Shown here: positions 30,413 to 39,772 of the stretch, piece after piece | Layout: every line of letters starts with the position of its first letter | Position numbering within the stretch: position 1 is the first letter of the stretch | Assembly (NCBI GenBank): GCA_012513825.1 | Contig: JAAZBL010000295.1 | Coordinates: 1 to 55,960, forward strand | DNA from: Limnobacter sp. | Lineage (GTDB): Bacteria; Pseudomonadota; Gammaproteobacteria; Burkholderiales; Burkholderiaceae_E | DNA length: 55,960 bases | Reading direction: 5' to 3' | Notes under the pieces: model-generated | What the model was told of the DNA's origin: nothing | What the model saw: only the letters and a program-made list of their open reading frames with translations | The model's database searches: none | Position numbers and translations under genes: made by a program

Positions 30413-31411
30413 ATGGCTCATACGCAAACATCCGCGCCGGCCGACGCCGCTGGCGCCGCGCCCAGGCAAGAGAAGGCGAGTGCCGGGGCGAGCCGGCACC
30501 AGCTCGTCGCGTTCCTGATCATGGCGGCGTTCTTCGCGGTCGCTCCGCTGGTCGTCTATCCGGTCTTCCTGATGAAGGTCATGTGCTTCGCGCTGTTCGC
30601 GTGCGCATTCAATCTTCTGATCGGCTACGGAGGCCTGCTGTCGTTCGGGCACGCGATGTTTCTCGGCACTGCCGGCTACGTCGCCGCGCATTCGGCCAAG
30701 GTCTGGGGCTTCACGCCCGAACTCGCGATCCTGACGGCCACCGCCTGCGCCGGCGTGCTGGCCTGGGTCACCGGCTTTCTCGCGATCAAGCGCCAGGGCA
30801 TCTATTTCGCGATGATCACGCTGGCCCTGGCCCAGATGATCTTCTTCTTCTACCTGCAGGCGCCGTTCACCGGCGGCGAAGACGGCATCCAGGCGGTGCC
30901 GCGCGGCAAGCTGTTCGGCATCTTCGACCTCAGCTCGGCGGTCGGCATGTACCCGGTCGTGCTGCTCATCTTCCTGGGCGGCTTCCTGCTGATCTGGCGC
31001 ATCGTCAATTCGCCGTTCGGCCAGATCCTGAAGGCGATCCGCGAGAACGAGCCGCGCGCGCTGTCGCTGGGCTACGACACCGACCGCTACAAACATGTCG
31101 CCTATGTGCTGTCGGGCACGCTGTCCGGGCTTGCCGGCGGGACCAAGGCGCTGGTCTTCCAGCTCGCTTCGCTGACCGACGTCCACTGGTCGATGTCCGG
31201 CGAGGTCGTGCTGATGACGCTGGTCGGCGGGCTCGGCACGCTGTTCGGGCCGGTCGTCGGCGCCGGCGTGATCGTGTCGATGCAGAACTACCTGGCGCAG
31301 ATCGGCGCCTGGGTCACCGTCGTGCAGGGCGTGATCTTCGTGATCTGCGTGCTTGCCTTCCGCCGCGGCATCGTCGGCGAGATCGCGAACATCCTGCGCA
31401 AGCCGCTGTAA
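30413..31411 (+). CDS. livM: LivM-type permease of the ABC importer
   Basis: The second permease subunit, 332 aa, with about ten hydrophobic segments. A hydrophilic N-tail of about 30 residues rich in Ala/Thr precedes the first. Family marks are NLLIGYGGLLSFGHAMFLG, the cytoplasmic loop KAIRENEPRALSLGYDTDRYK and VGGLGTLFGPVVGAG. It is the last gene of the liv operon and ends 11 bases before the 34-bp inverted-repeat element. Confidence 0.94.
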   Translation: MAHTQTSAPADAAGAAPRQEKASAGASRHQLVAFLIMAAFFAVAPLVVYPVFLMKVMCFALFACAFNLLIGYGGLLSFGHAMFLGTAGYVAAHSAKVWGFTPELAILTATACAGVLAWVTGFLAIKRQGIYFAMITLALAQMIFFFYLQAPFTGGEDGIQAVPRGKLFGIFDLSSAVGMYPVVLLIFLGGFLLIWRIVNSPFGQILKAIRENEPRALSLGYDTDRYKHVAYVLSGTLSGLAGGTKALVFQLASLTDVHWSMSGEVVLMTLVGGLGTLFGPVVGAGVIVSMQNYLAQIGAWVTVVQGVIFVICVLAFRRGIVGEIANILRKPL

Positions 31412-31421
31412 CAGCGGGGGT

Positions 31422-31540
31422 CGAAGCCGCGGGCCGGGCATTCCGCGCGCCTGCCTCTGCGCAGCCGAGAAGCGCAGGGCACCCCTGCGAAGCAGGGGCA
31501 AGCAGCGGCAGGCGCGCGGAATGCCCGGCCCGCGGCTTCG
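31422..31540. repeat. 119-bp element with perfect 34-bp inverted arms and nested hairpins
   Basis: The arms 31422-31455 and 31507-31540 are exact reverse complements over 34 bases (starting CGAAGCCGCGGGCCGGGCAT). The 51-base centre contains two further hairpins: CTGCGC...GCGCAG (31457-31477) and CCCCTGC-GAA-GCAGGGG (31482-31498). It fills the gap between the livM and aldehyde dehydrogenase stop codons, so it can act as a bidirectional terminator, but the size and nesting look like a dispersed palindromic or MITE-like element. No second copy is in this window. Confidence 0.8.
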
Positions 31541-31547
31541 GCTGCAG

Positions 31548-33125
31548 TCAGTCGACGACCGTCTGCGACTGTTCGCGCATGTACAGCGGCAGGTACCAGT
31601 ACGAGCCGATGGCCTTGCCGGTGCTGCCGCTGGCTTTCCAGCCGCCGAAGGGCTGGTAGCCGGGCCAGGCGCCGGTGGTCGCGCCCTGCGGGCGGTTCAC
31701 GTAGACGACGCCGGCCTCGATCCGGTCCAGGAATCCGTCGATCTCCTCGACGGCACCGTAGAAGCCCGCCGTCAGTCCGTAGTCGGTTGCGTTGGCCAGC
31801 GCGATGCCCTCGTCGACCGACTCGATCTCGTCGACCAGCACGATCGGTGCGAACAGCTCCTGCTGCCACAGCTCGTGCCCGCGCGGCAACGAGGCCAGTG
31901 TCGGCGCGACGAACCAGCCGCGTTCCAGCGCGCCTTCGCTGAGCAGCCGGCCGCCCGCATAGAGCTTGCCGCTTTGCTTCATCGCTTCGGCTGCGCGCTG
32001 GTAGCGCTGTCGTGCCGCCTGGTCGATCAGCGGGCCCATCCAGTTTTCGCGGACGGTCGGGTCGCCGACGTCGATCGCCTCGGTCAGCGCGACGATGCGC
32101 TCGCGCAGTTCGGCCGCCGCCTCGCGCTGCACGTAGACGCGCGAAGCCGCCGAGCATTTCTGGCCCTGCAGGCCGAAGGCCGAGCGCACGATGCCGGAGG
32201 CCGCCCGTTCGAGATCGGCATGCCGGCTGACGATGACCGCGTTCTTGCCGCCCATTTCGGCGATGCAGGGCCGGATCCAGCGACCGCCGGCGAATTCGCG
32301 TGCGATCGCCGACCCGACCTCGCGGGAGCCGGTGAAGGTGATGCCGGCGATGTCAGGGTGCTTCACCAGGGCATCGCCGACCGTGCCGCCCGAACCGGTC
32401 ACGTGGTTCAGCACCCCGGCCGGCAGGCCGGCGTCGGCGAACGCCTGCATCAGCATCGTGCCGCTCCAGGCGGTGGCCGATGCGGTCTTGAAGACGACCG
32501 TGTTGCCCGCGGCCAGCGCCGCGCCGACCGGGCCGCCGGACAGTGCGAAGGGAAAGTTGAACGGGGCGATCACCGCCCAGACGCCGTACGGGCGCAGCCG
32601 CGTGCGGTTGCGACTGACGAATCCGGGCAGCGGATCGAGCGGCAGCGTCCGATCGAAGCCCTCGCTTTCTTCCATCCGGTCGCAGTACCAGTGGATCAGG
32701 TCGGCGGTCTCCTGCACCTCGCCGAGCGATTCCATCCGGTTCTTGCCGACCTCGATCGACAGTCCGGCCGACAAGGTCCAGACCCGCTCCTCGATCAGCG
32801 CCGCGGCCCGTCGCAGGATCGCGAGCCGCTCGCGCCACGGCGTACGCGACCAGCTTGCGAAGGCCTTCCCGGCGGCCTGGATCGCAAGGTGGGCATGGCT
32901 CGCGTCTCCGGCCTGGAAGCTGCCGACCAGGATTTCCCGGTCGATCGGCGAGCGCAACTCGAAGCTTCGCTCGGCCAGCGCCTCGCGACCGCCGATCGAC
33001 ATCGCATGCCGGCCGCCCAGCGTGCCGCGGATTTCGGCCAGCGCCGCCTCGAAGCGCTCGTGCATTTCGGGCGGCGGATCGAACATCGTCGAATAGGTCA
33101 GGCGGTAGCCACTCGTGTCGGACAT
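31548..33125 (-). CDS. Aldehyde dehydrogenase, P5C-dehydrogenase (RocA)-like
   Basis: A 525-aa NAD(P)-dependent aldehyde dehydrogenase. The catalytic cysteine is in GQKCSAASRVYV, the general-base glutamate in EMGGKNAVIV, and the cofactor region in FTGSREVGSAIA. Overall pattern, including APFNFPFALSGGPVGAALAAGN and the C-terminal FGGWKASGSTGKAIGSYWYL, is nearest to 1-pyrroline-5-carboxylate (glutamate semialdehyde) dehydrogenases. No proline dehydrogenase is adjacent, so the substrate is inferred. It converges on the liv operon. Confidence 0.85.
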   Translation of the reverse strand: MSDTSGYRLTYSTMFDPPPEMHERFEAALAEIRGTLGGRHAMSIGGREALAERSFELRSPIDREILVGSFQAGDASHAHLAIQAAGKAFASWSRTPWRERLAILRRAAALIEERVWTLSAGLSIEVGKNRMESLGEVQETADLIHWYCDRMEESEGFDRTLPLDPLPGFVSRNRTRLRPYGVWAVIAPFNFPFALSGGPVGAALAAGNTVVFKTASATAWSGTMLMQAFADAGLPAGVLNHVTGSGGTVGDALVKHPDIAGITFTGSREVGSAIAREFAGGRWIRPCIAEMGGKNAVIVSRHADLERAASGIVRSAFGLQGQKCSAASRVYVQREAAAELRERIVALTEAIDVGDPTVRENWMGPLIDQAARQRYQRAAEAMKQSGKLYAGGRLLSEGALERGWFVAPTLASLPRGHELWQQELFAPIVLVDEIESVDEGIALANATDYGLTAGFYGAVEEIDGFLDRIEAGVVYVNRPQGATTGAWPGYQPFGGWKASGSTGKAIGSYWYLPLYMREQSQTVVD

Positions 33126-33196
33126 GCTCAGGTCTCCTGTCTGGATCGATTGCAGATGCTCGGCCGTGGCCGACGCCCTGTCCGTCGCCGGCTACG

Positions 33197-33205
33197 TGCT
33201 ATGAT
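33197..33205 (+). promoter_or_regulatory. Extended -10 promoter for the glycan gene cluster
   Basis: TGC-TATGAT is a good extended -10 in the gap downstream of the divergent aldehyde dehydrogenase start. A plausible -35 is lacking, as is common for extended -10 promoters. Transcription would begin near 33212, leaving about 200 bases of leader before the chosen GT9 start, or a shorter leader if an upstream start such as GTG 33217 or ATG 33352 is used. Confidence 0.5.
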
Positions 33206-33414
33206 TGCGCGCCCCCGTGGAGCGTGACGGTTTCGCCGAATGGCCCCGAGCATACAGGGCCGGCGGTCCGTTTCACGCCACCTCGACCAGGCTGTTCTTC
33301 CGGCAGGCGCAAGCCTCCTCCAACAAGACGCAGCGAAGGGCCATCCGGCAAATGGCGCCGGACGCCCGATCGCATTTGCTGTCGCGCGAGCATGCTTCGT
33401 TCGCCGATGATCCG

Positions 33415-34542
33415 ATGAGCCGGCTGTCCGGTCGTTTCCGCATCTTCGCGCGCGCGATCCCGCGCCTGCTGTCGAAGCCGCTGCGCCTCAGGCCGCGGCA
33501 AGTGCGCCGCATCCTGATCGCGCACCACCTGTTGCTCGGCGACACGCTGCTGCTCGCCCCCTTGCTCGCGAAGTTGCGGGCGAGCTATCCGGATGCGGAA
33601 ATCGCGCTCGTCTGCCAGCCGGCCACGCTCCCGCTTTTCGGCGGGCGGCCGTTCGAGGCCACGGCCTTGCCTTTCGACCGGCACGACGGCTCGTCGGTCG
33701 ACGCGATCCTGCGTTCGGGCCCCTACGACCTGGGCATCGTCCCGGGCGACAATCGTTACAGCTGGCTCGCGCTGGCCGCGGGCTGCCGCTGGATCGTCGG
33801 GCATGCCGGCGACTCGCCCGCCTGGAAGAACTGGCCGGTGGACGAACAGCGGCCGTATCCTGCTTCGCCTGCCGCCTGGGCCGACTTCGTGACCGAGCTG
33901 GTCGAGGGGCCGCCGCCGCGCCCCTATCGCCGGGGCGACTGGGCGGCACCGAAGGCCGTGCCATTGCCCGAGGCCGATCGGCTCGCCATGCCGTACGTGG
34001 TCTTTCATCTCGGGGCCAGCTCGGCGGTCAAGCGGTGGCCGGCGGATCGATGGCGAAGGCTCGCGCAGGCGGTCGAATCGCTCGGTTACGTTCCGGTGTG
34101 GAGCGGCGGCCCGGGCGAAGTGGATCTGATTCGTGCCGTGGACCCGGACGGCCGGCATCCGGACTTCTCGGGCCGGCTCGATTTAGGCCAGGTCTGGCAT
34201 CTGTTCTCCGGGGCGAGCGCGGTCGTCTGCCCGGATACCGGAGTCGCCCACCTCGGTCGCCTGATCGGCGTGCCGACCGTCACGCTTTTCGGTCCGGGCA
34301 ATCCGCTGATCCACGGAGCCGGCGAATACTGGGCCGAGATGCCCTTCGTCCCCGTCTGGATTCCCGAGATGCCGTGCCGCGACCAGCCGACGATGTTTCG
34401 GCGCGAGGCCGCCTGGATCAGGCGCTGCGACCGCAACGCGACGACCTGTGTCGCCTGGCAAGGCGATCACGCGCAATGCATGGGCCTTCTGACCGTGGAC
34501 TCGGTGGGCGACGCCCTGCGCGCGCTGCTGCCGACCCGGTGA
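33415..34542 (+). CDS. Glycosyltransferase family 9 (heptosyltransferase-like)
   Basis: A 375-aa GT-B fold protein of the ADP-heptose:LPS heptosyltransferase family. It has RRILIAHHLLLGDTLLLAPLLAKLR in the N-domain, and the C-domain motifs VFHLGASSAVKRWPADRW and CPDTGVAHLGRLIGVPTVTLFGP that bind the nucleotide-sugar. The start is uncertain: ATG 33415 (MSRLSGRF) gives a normal length, but no clear ribosome binding site precedes it, and ATG 33352 or GTG 33217 are in frame. Its stop overlaps the ligase-like gene. The role is probably LPS core or glycan assembly. Confidence 0.85.
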   Translation: MSRLSGRFRIFARAIPRLLSKPLRLRPRQVRRILIAHHLLLGDTLLLAPLLAKLRASYPDAEIALVCQPATLPLFGGRPFEATALPFDRHDGSSVDAILRSGPYDLGIVPGDNRYSWLALAAGCRWIVGHAGDSPAWKNWPVDEQRPYPASPAAWADFVTELVEGPPPRPYRRGDWAAPKAVPLPEADRLAMPYVVFHLGASSAVKRWPADRWRRLAQAVESLGYVPVWSGGPGEVDLIRAVDPDGRHPDFSGRLDLGQVWHLFSGASAVVCPDTGVAHLGRLIGVPTVTLFGPGNPLIHGAGEYWAEMPFVPVWIPEMPCRDQPTMFRREAAWIRRCDRNATTCVAWQGDHAQCMGLLTVDSVGDALRALLPTR

Positions 34543-35861
34543 TGGGCATCCGGGCGGAACAGGCGGAGCGCGCACTGTGGGTCGCGTGTCCGATCCTGAT
34601 GTTCGTGTTGATGTTCGGGCATACGACGGCAGTCGTGAACCTTGCGCTCGTCCTGGTCCTGGTCGGGAACGTGGCCGCGGCCTGCTCGCCGGCCCGCCCG
34701 TCGCCTGCGCACTGGCCGCTGGTCTTGCCGATGGCCTGCTGGGCGGCGTGGACGCTCGCCTGCGTTGCCTGGTCGACGCACCCGGACGTGAGCTTCCATG
34801 CATGGCTCGACGAGGTGGTCTACCCGGCACTGGCGTTCTGGGGCTTCTGGCTGTTGGGGATGCGAATGAATCACCGGGGCCGGCTGATCCTGGTCCTGTG
34901 GACGGCATGCGTACTGCTCGCGGCGATGAGCGCCCTCTATTGGGGACAGCTGCAGCCGCCCACGCCGGACTCGTTTCCGCTGCGCTTCTATAACCGGGTC
35001 GGGCATACGAGCACACTGGCAGTGTTCGCGATGCCGCTTTTCGCCGGGCTGCTGCGGTATCCGCGCTGGCGGGGCATCGGGTCGACCGGGATCGCGTGCT
35101 GCCTGTTCATCGGACTCGCGTCGCTCAACCGCTTCTTCTGGCCGTCTGCGGTCGTGACGCTGCTCGTGGCCTTCCTGCCGCTGTACCGGCGGCATGTGCT
35201 GCTGGTCTTGGGCACCACGATGATCGTCGGCGTGCTGGGGCTGTCGATGCTCGAGCTCAGTTCGCGGATGCGACTCGACGTCGACGCGCCCGCGCTGGTC
35301 GAGCAAGACGGCGAGGTCGGCGGTCCGTCCGAACTGCTGGCGCGTGCGCTGGTGGGACTCGACAGGACGCTGTTGTCCGACGCGCGGCCGAGGTTCTGGC
35401 AGCATTACCTCGAAGTCGGGATGCGGAATGCGTGGACCGGCGTAGGATTCGGCAAGCCGCTTCCGGGCCTGGCTTACCGGGACGAGCTGCCCGCCGATCT
35501 CGCGTCCCTCGAACCCTTCGTTTCGACGCACGCGCACAACCTGTTCCTGAACACCTGGCTGCAGACGGGTGTCGTGGGCCTGGCCTTCCAGCTCGCGCTG
35601 CTGGCCAGCCTCGCCCGGACGTTTCGCCGGCACTGGCGATCGAGCGACTGGTGGGCGCCGGCCGGCCTCGCGCTGGTCGCCGGCATGCTCATGAAGAACC
35701 TCACCGACGATTTCATGTGGAAAACGACGATGCTCGCCTTCTGGGCCTTCGCCGGATTGCTGCTGGCCCTTGCGCAGCGCGCCGGCGATCCTCTCGCTTC
35801 GGGTATCGTGGCCGAAGGCAGGCGCCACGACAGCATGAATGCGGATAGGCATCTCGTGTAA
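34542..35861 (+). CDS. O-antigen ligase/polymerase-like membrane protein
   Basis: A 439-aa polytopic protein with about ten hydrophobic segments and a large periplasmic loop containing the Wzy_C/WaaL-type motif THAHNLFLNTWLQTGVVGL. The arginine/glutamate-rich loop around FWQHYLEVGMRNAWTGVG fits the PF04932 family, which either joins O-antigen to lipid A-core or polymerises glycan units. It is coupled to the GT9 gene (TGATG) and overlaps the following GT4 by 23 bases. Ligase and polymerase cannot be told apart from sequence. Confidence 0.8.
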   Translation: MGIRAEQAERALWVACPILMFVLMFGHTTAVVNLALVLVLVGNVAAACSPARPSPAHWPLVLPMACWAAWTLACVAWSTHPDVSFHAWLDEVVYPALAFWGFWLLGMRMNHRGRLILVLWTACVLLAAMSALYWGQLQPPTPDSFPLRFYNRVGHTSTLAVFAMPLFAGLLRYPRWRGIGSTGIACCLFIGLASLNRFFWPSAVVTLLVAFLPLYRRHVLLVLGTTMIVGVLGLSMLELSSRMRLDVDAPALVEQDGEVGGPSELLARALVGLDRTLLSDARPRFWQHYLEVGMRNAWTGVGFGKPLPGLAYRDELPADLASLEPFVSTHAHNLFLNTWLQTGVVGLAFQLALLASLARTFRRHWRSSDWWAPAGLALVAGMLMKNLTDDFMWKTTMLAFWAFAGLLLALAQRAGDPLASGIVAEGRRHDSMNADRHLV

Positions 35862-36918
35862 TCGATTCGGTCGCGGCGGCGGGCTCGAGCGCTATGCGCT
35901 CGACGTCGCCGGCGCGCTCGCTGCGGACCCGCGTGACCGCGTCGTCGTCTATGCGCGCGAATTCGACGAGGTGCCGGGCATGCCGGTCGTCGAGGCACGG
36001 CGCATCGGTGTTCGTGGCTGGCCGGGAAAGTGGCGCGACCAGCTTTTCTCGTACCGCCTGCAGTCGCAGCGTGGCCACTGCGACGTGCTGATCTCGTGCA
36101 ACCGCGTGCGCGGCGCCGACATCGCGATCTGCGGCGGCACGCACCGTGGCTACCTGAAGGCGCGCGGCACGCCGGCCCGGCTGTCGGACCGCTCGTTGAT
36201 CCGGCTCGAATCCGACTTCTATGCGGGCGCAGCGCGGGTCGTCGCGCACTCCCGGTTGATGCGGGACGAACTGCGCGAGCTCTACGGACTGGGCGAAGAC
36301 CGGATCGAGCTGCTGTATCCGCCGGTGGACACGCAGCGCTTCGGTCCGGTCGATCGGCAGGCGCGGCGTGCGCTTCGCGAGCGCTACGGTTTCGCCGACG
36401 ACGAGGTCGTGTTCCTGTTTCCGTCGTCCGGTCACCAGCGCAAGGGGCTCGGCCTCCTTGCCGATTACTTCGAACGGACCGCGCTTCCGGTCACGCTCGC
36501 CGTGGCCGGGCGCCCGGTCGGCCGGCGCCTGCCCCGGATGCGAGAACTCGGCTACGTCGCCGACATCGAGAACCTCTATCGCGCCGCCGACTTCAGCATC
36601 CTCGCCTCGGACTACGAGCCCTTCGGGCTGGTCGGCGTGGAGTCGGTGCTCTGCGGCACGCCGCTGGTCTTCGCCGACAACATCGCCTGCCTCGAGGTGC
36701 TCGACGCGCAGGCGGCCCATGCGTTTTCGCGCAGCGCGCCCGGCAGCCTGGCTGCGGCGATCGAGCAAGCGGTCGCCCGCTCGCGTTCCGACGCGGCCCG
36801 ACTGCACGATCCGCTCGCGATGCTTCGCTACGACCCGCGCCTGGAGCCGCACGCCGGGCGGCTGCGACAGCTATGCGAACGGGCGATCGGCGTCGATCGT
36901 GCCGAAGCGGACTCCTGA
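35839..36918 (+). CDS. GT4-family glycosyltransferase
   Basis: A 359-aa GT-B glycosyltransferase. The N-domain starts MRIGISCNRFGRGGGLERY (glycine loop), followed by a linker at IELLYPPVDTQRFGP. The C-domain contains VVFLFPSSGHQRKGLGLL and the donor-binding ILASDYEPFGLVGVESVLCGTPLV with the EX7E-type pair. It belongs to the envelope glycan cluster. Sugar and linkage are not predictable. Confidence 0.87.
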   Translation: MRIGISCNRFGRGGGLERYALDVAGALAADPRDRVVVYAREFDEVPGMPVVEARRIGVRGWPGKWRDQLFSYRLQSQRGHCDVLISCNRVRGADIAICGGTHRGYLKARGTPARLSDRSLIRLESDFYAGAARVVAHSRLMRDELRELYGLGEDRIELLYPPVDTQRFGPVDRQARRALRERYGFADDEVVFLFPSSGHQRKGLGLLADYFERTALPVTLAVAGRPVGRRLPRMRELGYVADIENLYRAADFSILASDYEPFGLVGVESVLCGTPLVFADNIACLEVLDAQAAHAFSRSAPGSLAAAIEQAVARSRSDAARLHDPLAMLRYDPRLEPHAGRLRQLCERAIGVDRAEADS

Positions 36919-37030
36919 AAGCGACGAGGCCGGTCGCGCGCCAGCCCTCCTTTGAGGGTATTCGTCCACGCCGATTTGCGGCAGGCTAAGCTGCATCGAA
37001 CCGCTGCATTCGACCTTACAGGAGCCCGCC

Positions 37031-37243
37031 GTGCTGCCCGCCGACGCCTGCCCGACCTGCCATCGGTCCCTTGCCGTTCCCCCGGCCCGAGACGAGCGAG
37101 CCTGCCCCGACTGCCTGCTGCGCGGCTGGGATTGGCAGGGCTTCGAGCCCGAAGAGCCGGCGGCGAAGACAGCGGGCGTCTGGCGGCGCCTCGTCTCGTT
37201 CCGATCGGCACTCGGCCGGGCGCCGCGCGCGCGGGTGCAATGA
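37031..37243 (+). CDS. Small double-CxxC zinc-ribbon protein
   Basis: A 70-aa ORF from GTG 37031 has two CxxC pairs (CPTCHRS and CPDCLLRGWDW) spaced about 17 residues apart, suggesting a treble-clef or zinc-ribbon knuckle, followed by a basic tail. AGGAG lies 6-7 bases upstream. It ends 4 bases before the convergent FUSC stop. I recognise no family. The coding evidence is the CxxC spacing and the ribosome binding site; it could still be chance. Confidence 0.45.
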   Translation: MLPADACPTCHRSLAVPPARDERACPDCLLRGWDWQGFEPEEPAAKTAGVWRRLVSFRSALGRAPRARVQ

Positions 37244-37247
37244 CGCA

Positions 37248-38333
37248 CTAGTCCCGCAAGCGCAGCGGCACCAGTCGGCGCAGGGCGCGCCCGACACTTT
37301 CGCGAAACGCCGCGTTGTGCAGGCAGGCCCCGCCGGCAAGCCCGACCGCGCAGCCGAGCAGCGTATCCACGAAACGCGCCTGCATGATCGGGGTCGGCGA
37401 TCCCGTGCCGAGCGTTGCGGCTTCGGCGAGCAGGATGGTCAACGGCGTGATGAACACCGCAGCAAACGTGTAGTGGCGCACGACCATGGTCTCGATGACG
37501 AGGGTCAGCACCATCATCGTCAGTGACATCGTCCATGGAGTCAGCGGCAACAGGAAGATCGCCCAGGTGACCAGCAGGCCGATTCCGGTCCCGACGATCC
37601 GCTGCAGTTGCCTGTTCCAGACCGCGCGAAGCGAGGTGCCATGGATCACTGCCAGGCAACTGACCGGCACCCAGTACGGGCGTTCGAGCTGGAACAGCTG
37701 GGCCAAGGCCAGCGAAATTCCGACGCAACCGCCGATCACGACCGAATCGGAGATCACGTGGTCGAAGGTCGGCGGCGCCGTCGGCGTCACCGGCGAGGAA
37801 GGGCGGAGGCGCAGCGTATGAACGCTGTAGACGAAGGCGATGATGCAGGCGAGGAGGGCGCCGAGCGCGATCAGCCCGACGGCGGTCGGAAGCTGCTCGA
37901 CCGGTCTCGGCGTGTAGGCGCCGATCGCCGCGACCATCACGAAGAACAGGCTGCCGGGCGGGCCGACGCCATAGTATCGGCAGCCCATCGTCACCAGGAT
38001 CGCGACGACGGTCAGCGCCGGTACGATCGCCGGCGCGAAGAGTTGACTGAGCGCGCCCAGCGTGTACGAGGCGACGATCGCGAACGCGCATGCCATCAGC
38101 GCGACCATCCTGCGGTCGAGCGGCGAGTCGTCGAGGTACAGGAAGACGAGTCCGCCCAGCGTCGACACGAGCCCGTAATCCATCCGCTCGAACCAGGCGC
38201 CGACCAGCAGTGGCAGGCCGGTCGCCAGCGCGGCGGCGATCGGCATCTGCCAGAGCCGATCGCTCGGCCGGAACGCGAACAGATGATGCAGTTCGGCCTT
38301 CAGCAGCTCGCGAAGCTGCTCGAGCGTTCGCAT
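37248..38333 (-). CDS. FUSC-family inner-membrane protein
   Basis: A 361-aa integral membrane protein with two blocks of about five hydrophobic segments separated by a polar linker (residues about 175-195). It resembles the fusaric-acid-resistance/YccS (FUSC) family, which includes efflux components for aromatic acids. Supporting features are LGGLVFLYLDDSPLDRRMVALMACA in the first block and HGTSLRAVWNRQLQRIVGTGIGLLV in the second. It is shorter than typical 600-700-aa FUSC proteins and lacks their large cytoplasmic domain. No partner membrane-fusion protein is adjacent. Confidence 0.75.
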   Translation of the reverse strand: MRTLEQLRELLKAELHHLFAFRPSDRLWQMPIAAALATGLPLLVGAWFERMDYGLVSTLGGLVFLYLDDSPLDRRMVALMACAFAIVASYTLGALSQLFAPAIVPALTVVAILVTMGCRYYGVGPPGSLFFVMVAAIGAYTPRPVEQLPTAVGLIALGALLACIIAFVYSVHTLRLRPSSPVTPTAPPTFDHVISDSVVIGGCVGISLALAQLFQLERPYWVPVSCLAVIHGTSLRAVWNRQLQRIVGTGIGLLVTWAIFLLPLTPWTMSLTMMVLTLVIETMVVRHYTFAAVFITPLTILLAEAATLGTGSPTPIMQARFVDTLLGCAVGLAGGACLHNAAFRESVGRALRRLVPLRLRD

Positions 38334-38461
38334 CGATCGTTTCGTGGTGGGCGGAAAGCCCTACATTATCTTGGCTTCGGCGCGAGCGCCGCCGTATCCG
38401 GCGCACCCCCAGCGCGCCTGCCCCATCCAAAGCGCGCGCCCGCACGGTCCCGTCCCGCCCG

Positions 38462-39610
38462 CTATCCGGGCAGCGCGCTCAGTGCGGATGCCCGGGCGAT
38501 GCGCGCGAACACGCTCAGGCTCTGCGCGACGACCTGGTCCATGTTGTAGTAGCGGTAGGTCCCCAGTCGTCCGGTGAAGGTGACGCCCGGGGTTCGTTCG
38601 GCGAGCTGCTCGTAGCGCCGGTACAGCGCCGCGTTCTCGGGCGCTGGAACAGGGTAGTAGGGATCGCCGGCGTCGGTCGGGTACTCGCGGGTGACGCTCG
38701 TACGCGCGTGCGACTGTCCTGTCAGGTGCTTGTACTCGGTCGTGCGCGTATAGGGCACGTCCGGCGACGGGTAGTTGACCACGGCCACGGGCTGCAACCA
38801 TTCCCGATCGAGCGTCGTGTGCTCGAAGCGCAGCGAGCGGTAGGGCAGACGACCGTAGCAGTGACCGAAGAACTCGTCGACCGGGCCCGTGTAGATCAGG
38901 TGCGCGTGGTCGATCGAGCGCCGGACATCGGCGTAGTCGGTCCCGGGCATGAAGCGGATCTTCGGATGGTCGATCATCCGCTCGAACATCCGTGTGTAGC
39001 CGTGCAGCGGCATGCACTGGAACTTGTCCACGAAATACCGGTCGTCGGCGTCGGTGCGGGCGGGTACCCTCGAGGCCACCGACTTGTCGAGCTGTGCCGC
39101 GTCGCGGCCCCATTGCTTGCGCGTATACCCCTCGAAGAACAGCCGGTAAAGCTCCTCGCCCACCTGGCTCACGACGACGTCGCGCGAGCTGCGAACCTCG
39201 GCCATCGGCGTCGCGCGCGAGGCGAGGAACGCCGCCGCCGCGTCGGCGTCGAGCCGGACGCCGTAAAGGCGTTCGAGCGTCGTCGTGTTGATCGGAAAGG
39301 GCAGCAGCCGGCCCCCGACGTCGGCGAGCACCCGGTGTTCGTAGGGCCGCCAATCGGTGAAGCGCGACAGGTAGTCGAGCACCTTCTGCGAATTCGTGTG
39401 GAAGATGTGCGGCCCGTACGGATGCATGAGGATGCCGGCCGCATCGTGTCGGTCGTAGGCGTTTCCCCCGACGTGCGTGCGCCGGTCGACGATCAGCACG
39501 CTGCTGTCGAGCTGGCTGGCCAGTCGTTCCGCCAGCACGCATCCGGCAAAGCCGGCGCCGACGATCAAGTAGTCGAATGACGGCCTGCGGCCGGCGAGCG
39601 AGCAAGGCAT
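38462..39610 (-). CDS. glf: UDP-galactopyranose mutase
   Basis: A 382-aa FAD enzyme that interconverts UDP-galactopyranose and UDP-galactofuranose, the donor for Galf-containing glycans. It has the FAD-binding DYLIVGAGFAGCVLAERLA at the N-terminus, then HVGGNAYD, the conserved GPHIFHTNSQKV, and the KQWGRD and RYYNMDQVV motifs typical of bacterial Glf. ATG 39610 (MPCSLAGRR) is chosen because GGAGAG lies about 7 bases upstream. It is divergent from the downstream glycosyltransferases and implies that galactofuranose is a component of the envelope glycan. Confidence 0.93.
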   Translation of the reverse strand: MPCSLAGRRPSFDYLIVGAGFAGCVLAERLASQLDSSVLIVDRRTHVGGNAYDRHDAAGILMHPYGPHIFHTNSQKVLDYLSRFTDWRPYEHRVLADVGGRLLPFPINTTTLERLYGVRLDADAAAAFLASRATPMAEVRSSRDVVVSQVGEELYRLFFEGYTRKQWGRDAAQLDKSVASRVPARTDADDRYFVDKFQCMPLHGYTRMFERMIDHPKIRFMPGTDYADVRRSIDHAHLIYTGPVDEFFGHCYGRLPYRSLRFEHTTLDREWLQPVAVVNYPSPDVPYTRTTEYKHLTGQSHARTSVTREYPTDAGDPYYPVPAPENAALYRRYEQLAERTPGVTFTGRLGTYRYYNMDQVVAQSLSVFARIARASALSALPG

Positions 39611-39772
39611 CGCGTTTCTCTCCTGTGTGCGGCTTCGGGCCTTGCACGCACAGCAGAAGGTGCCGTTCGGAGGCCTGAGCGTCGTTCGGCAAGGGCGATG
39701 CCTGGGCATCGATCGGGGCAGAGGCCGGATGGACGGGCGCGCGGTTTGCTTGCTCCTGTCTCGTGCGTTGTC

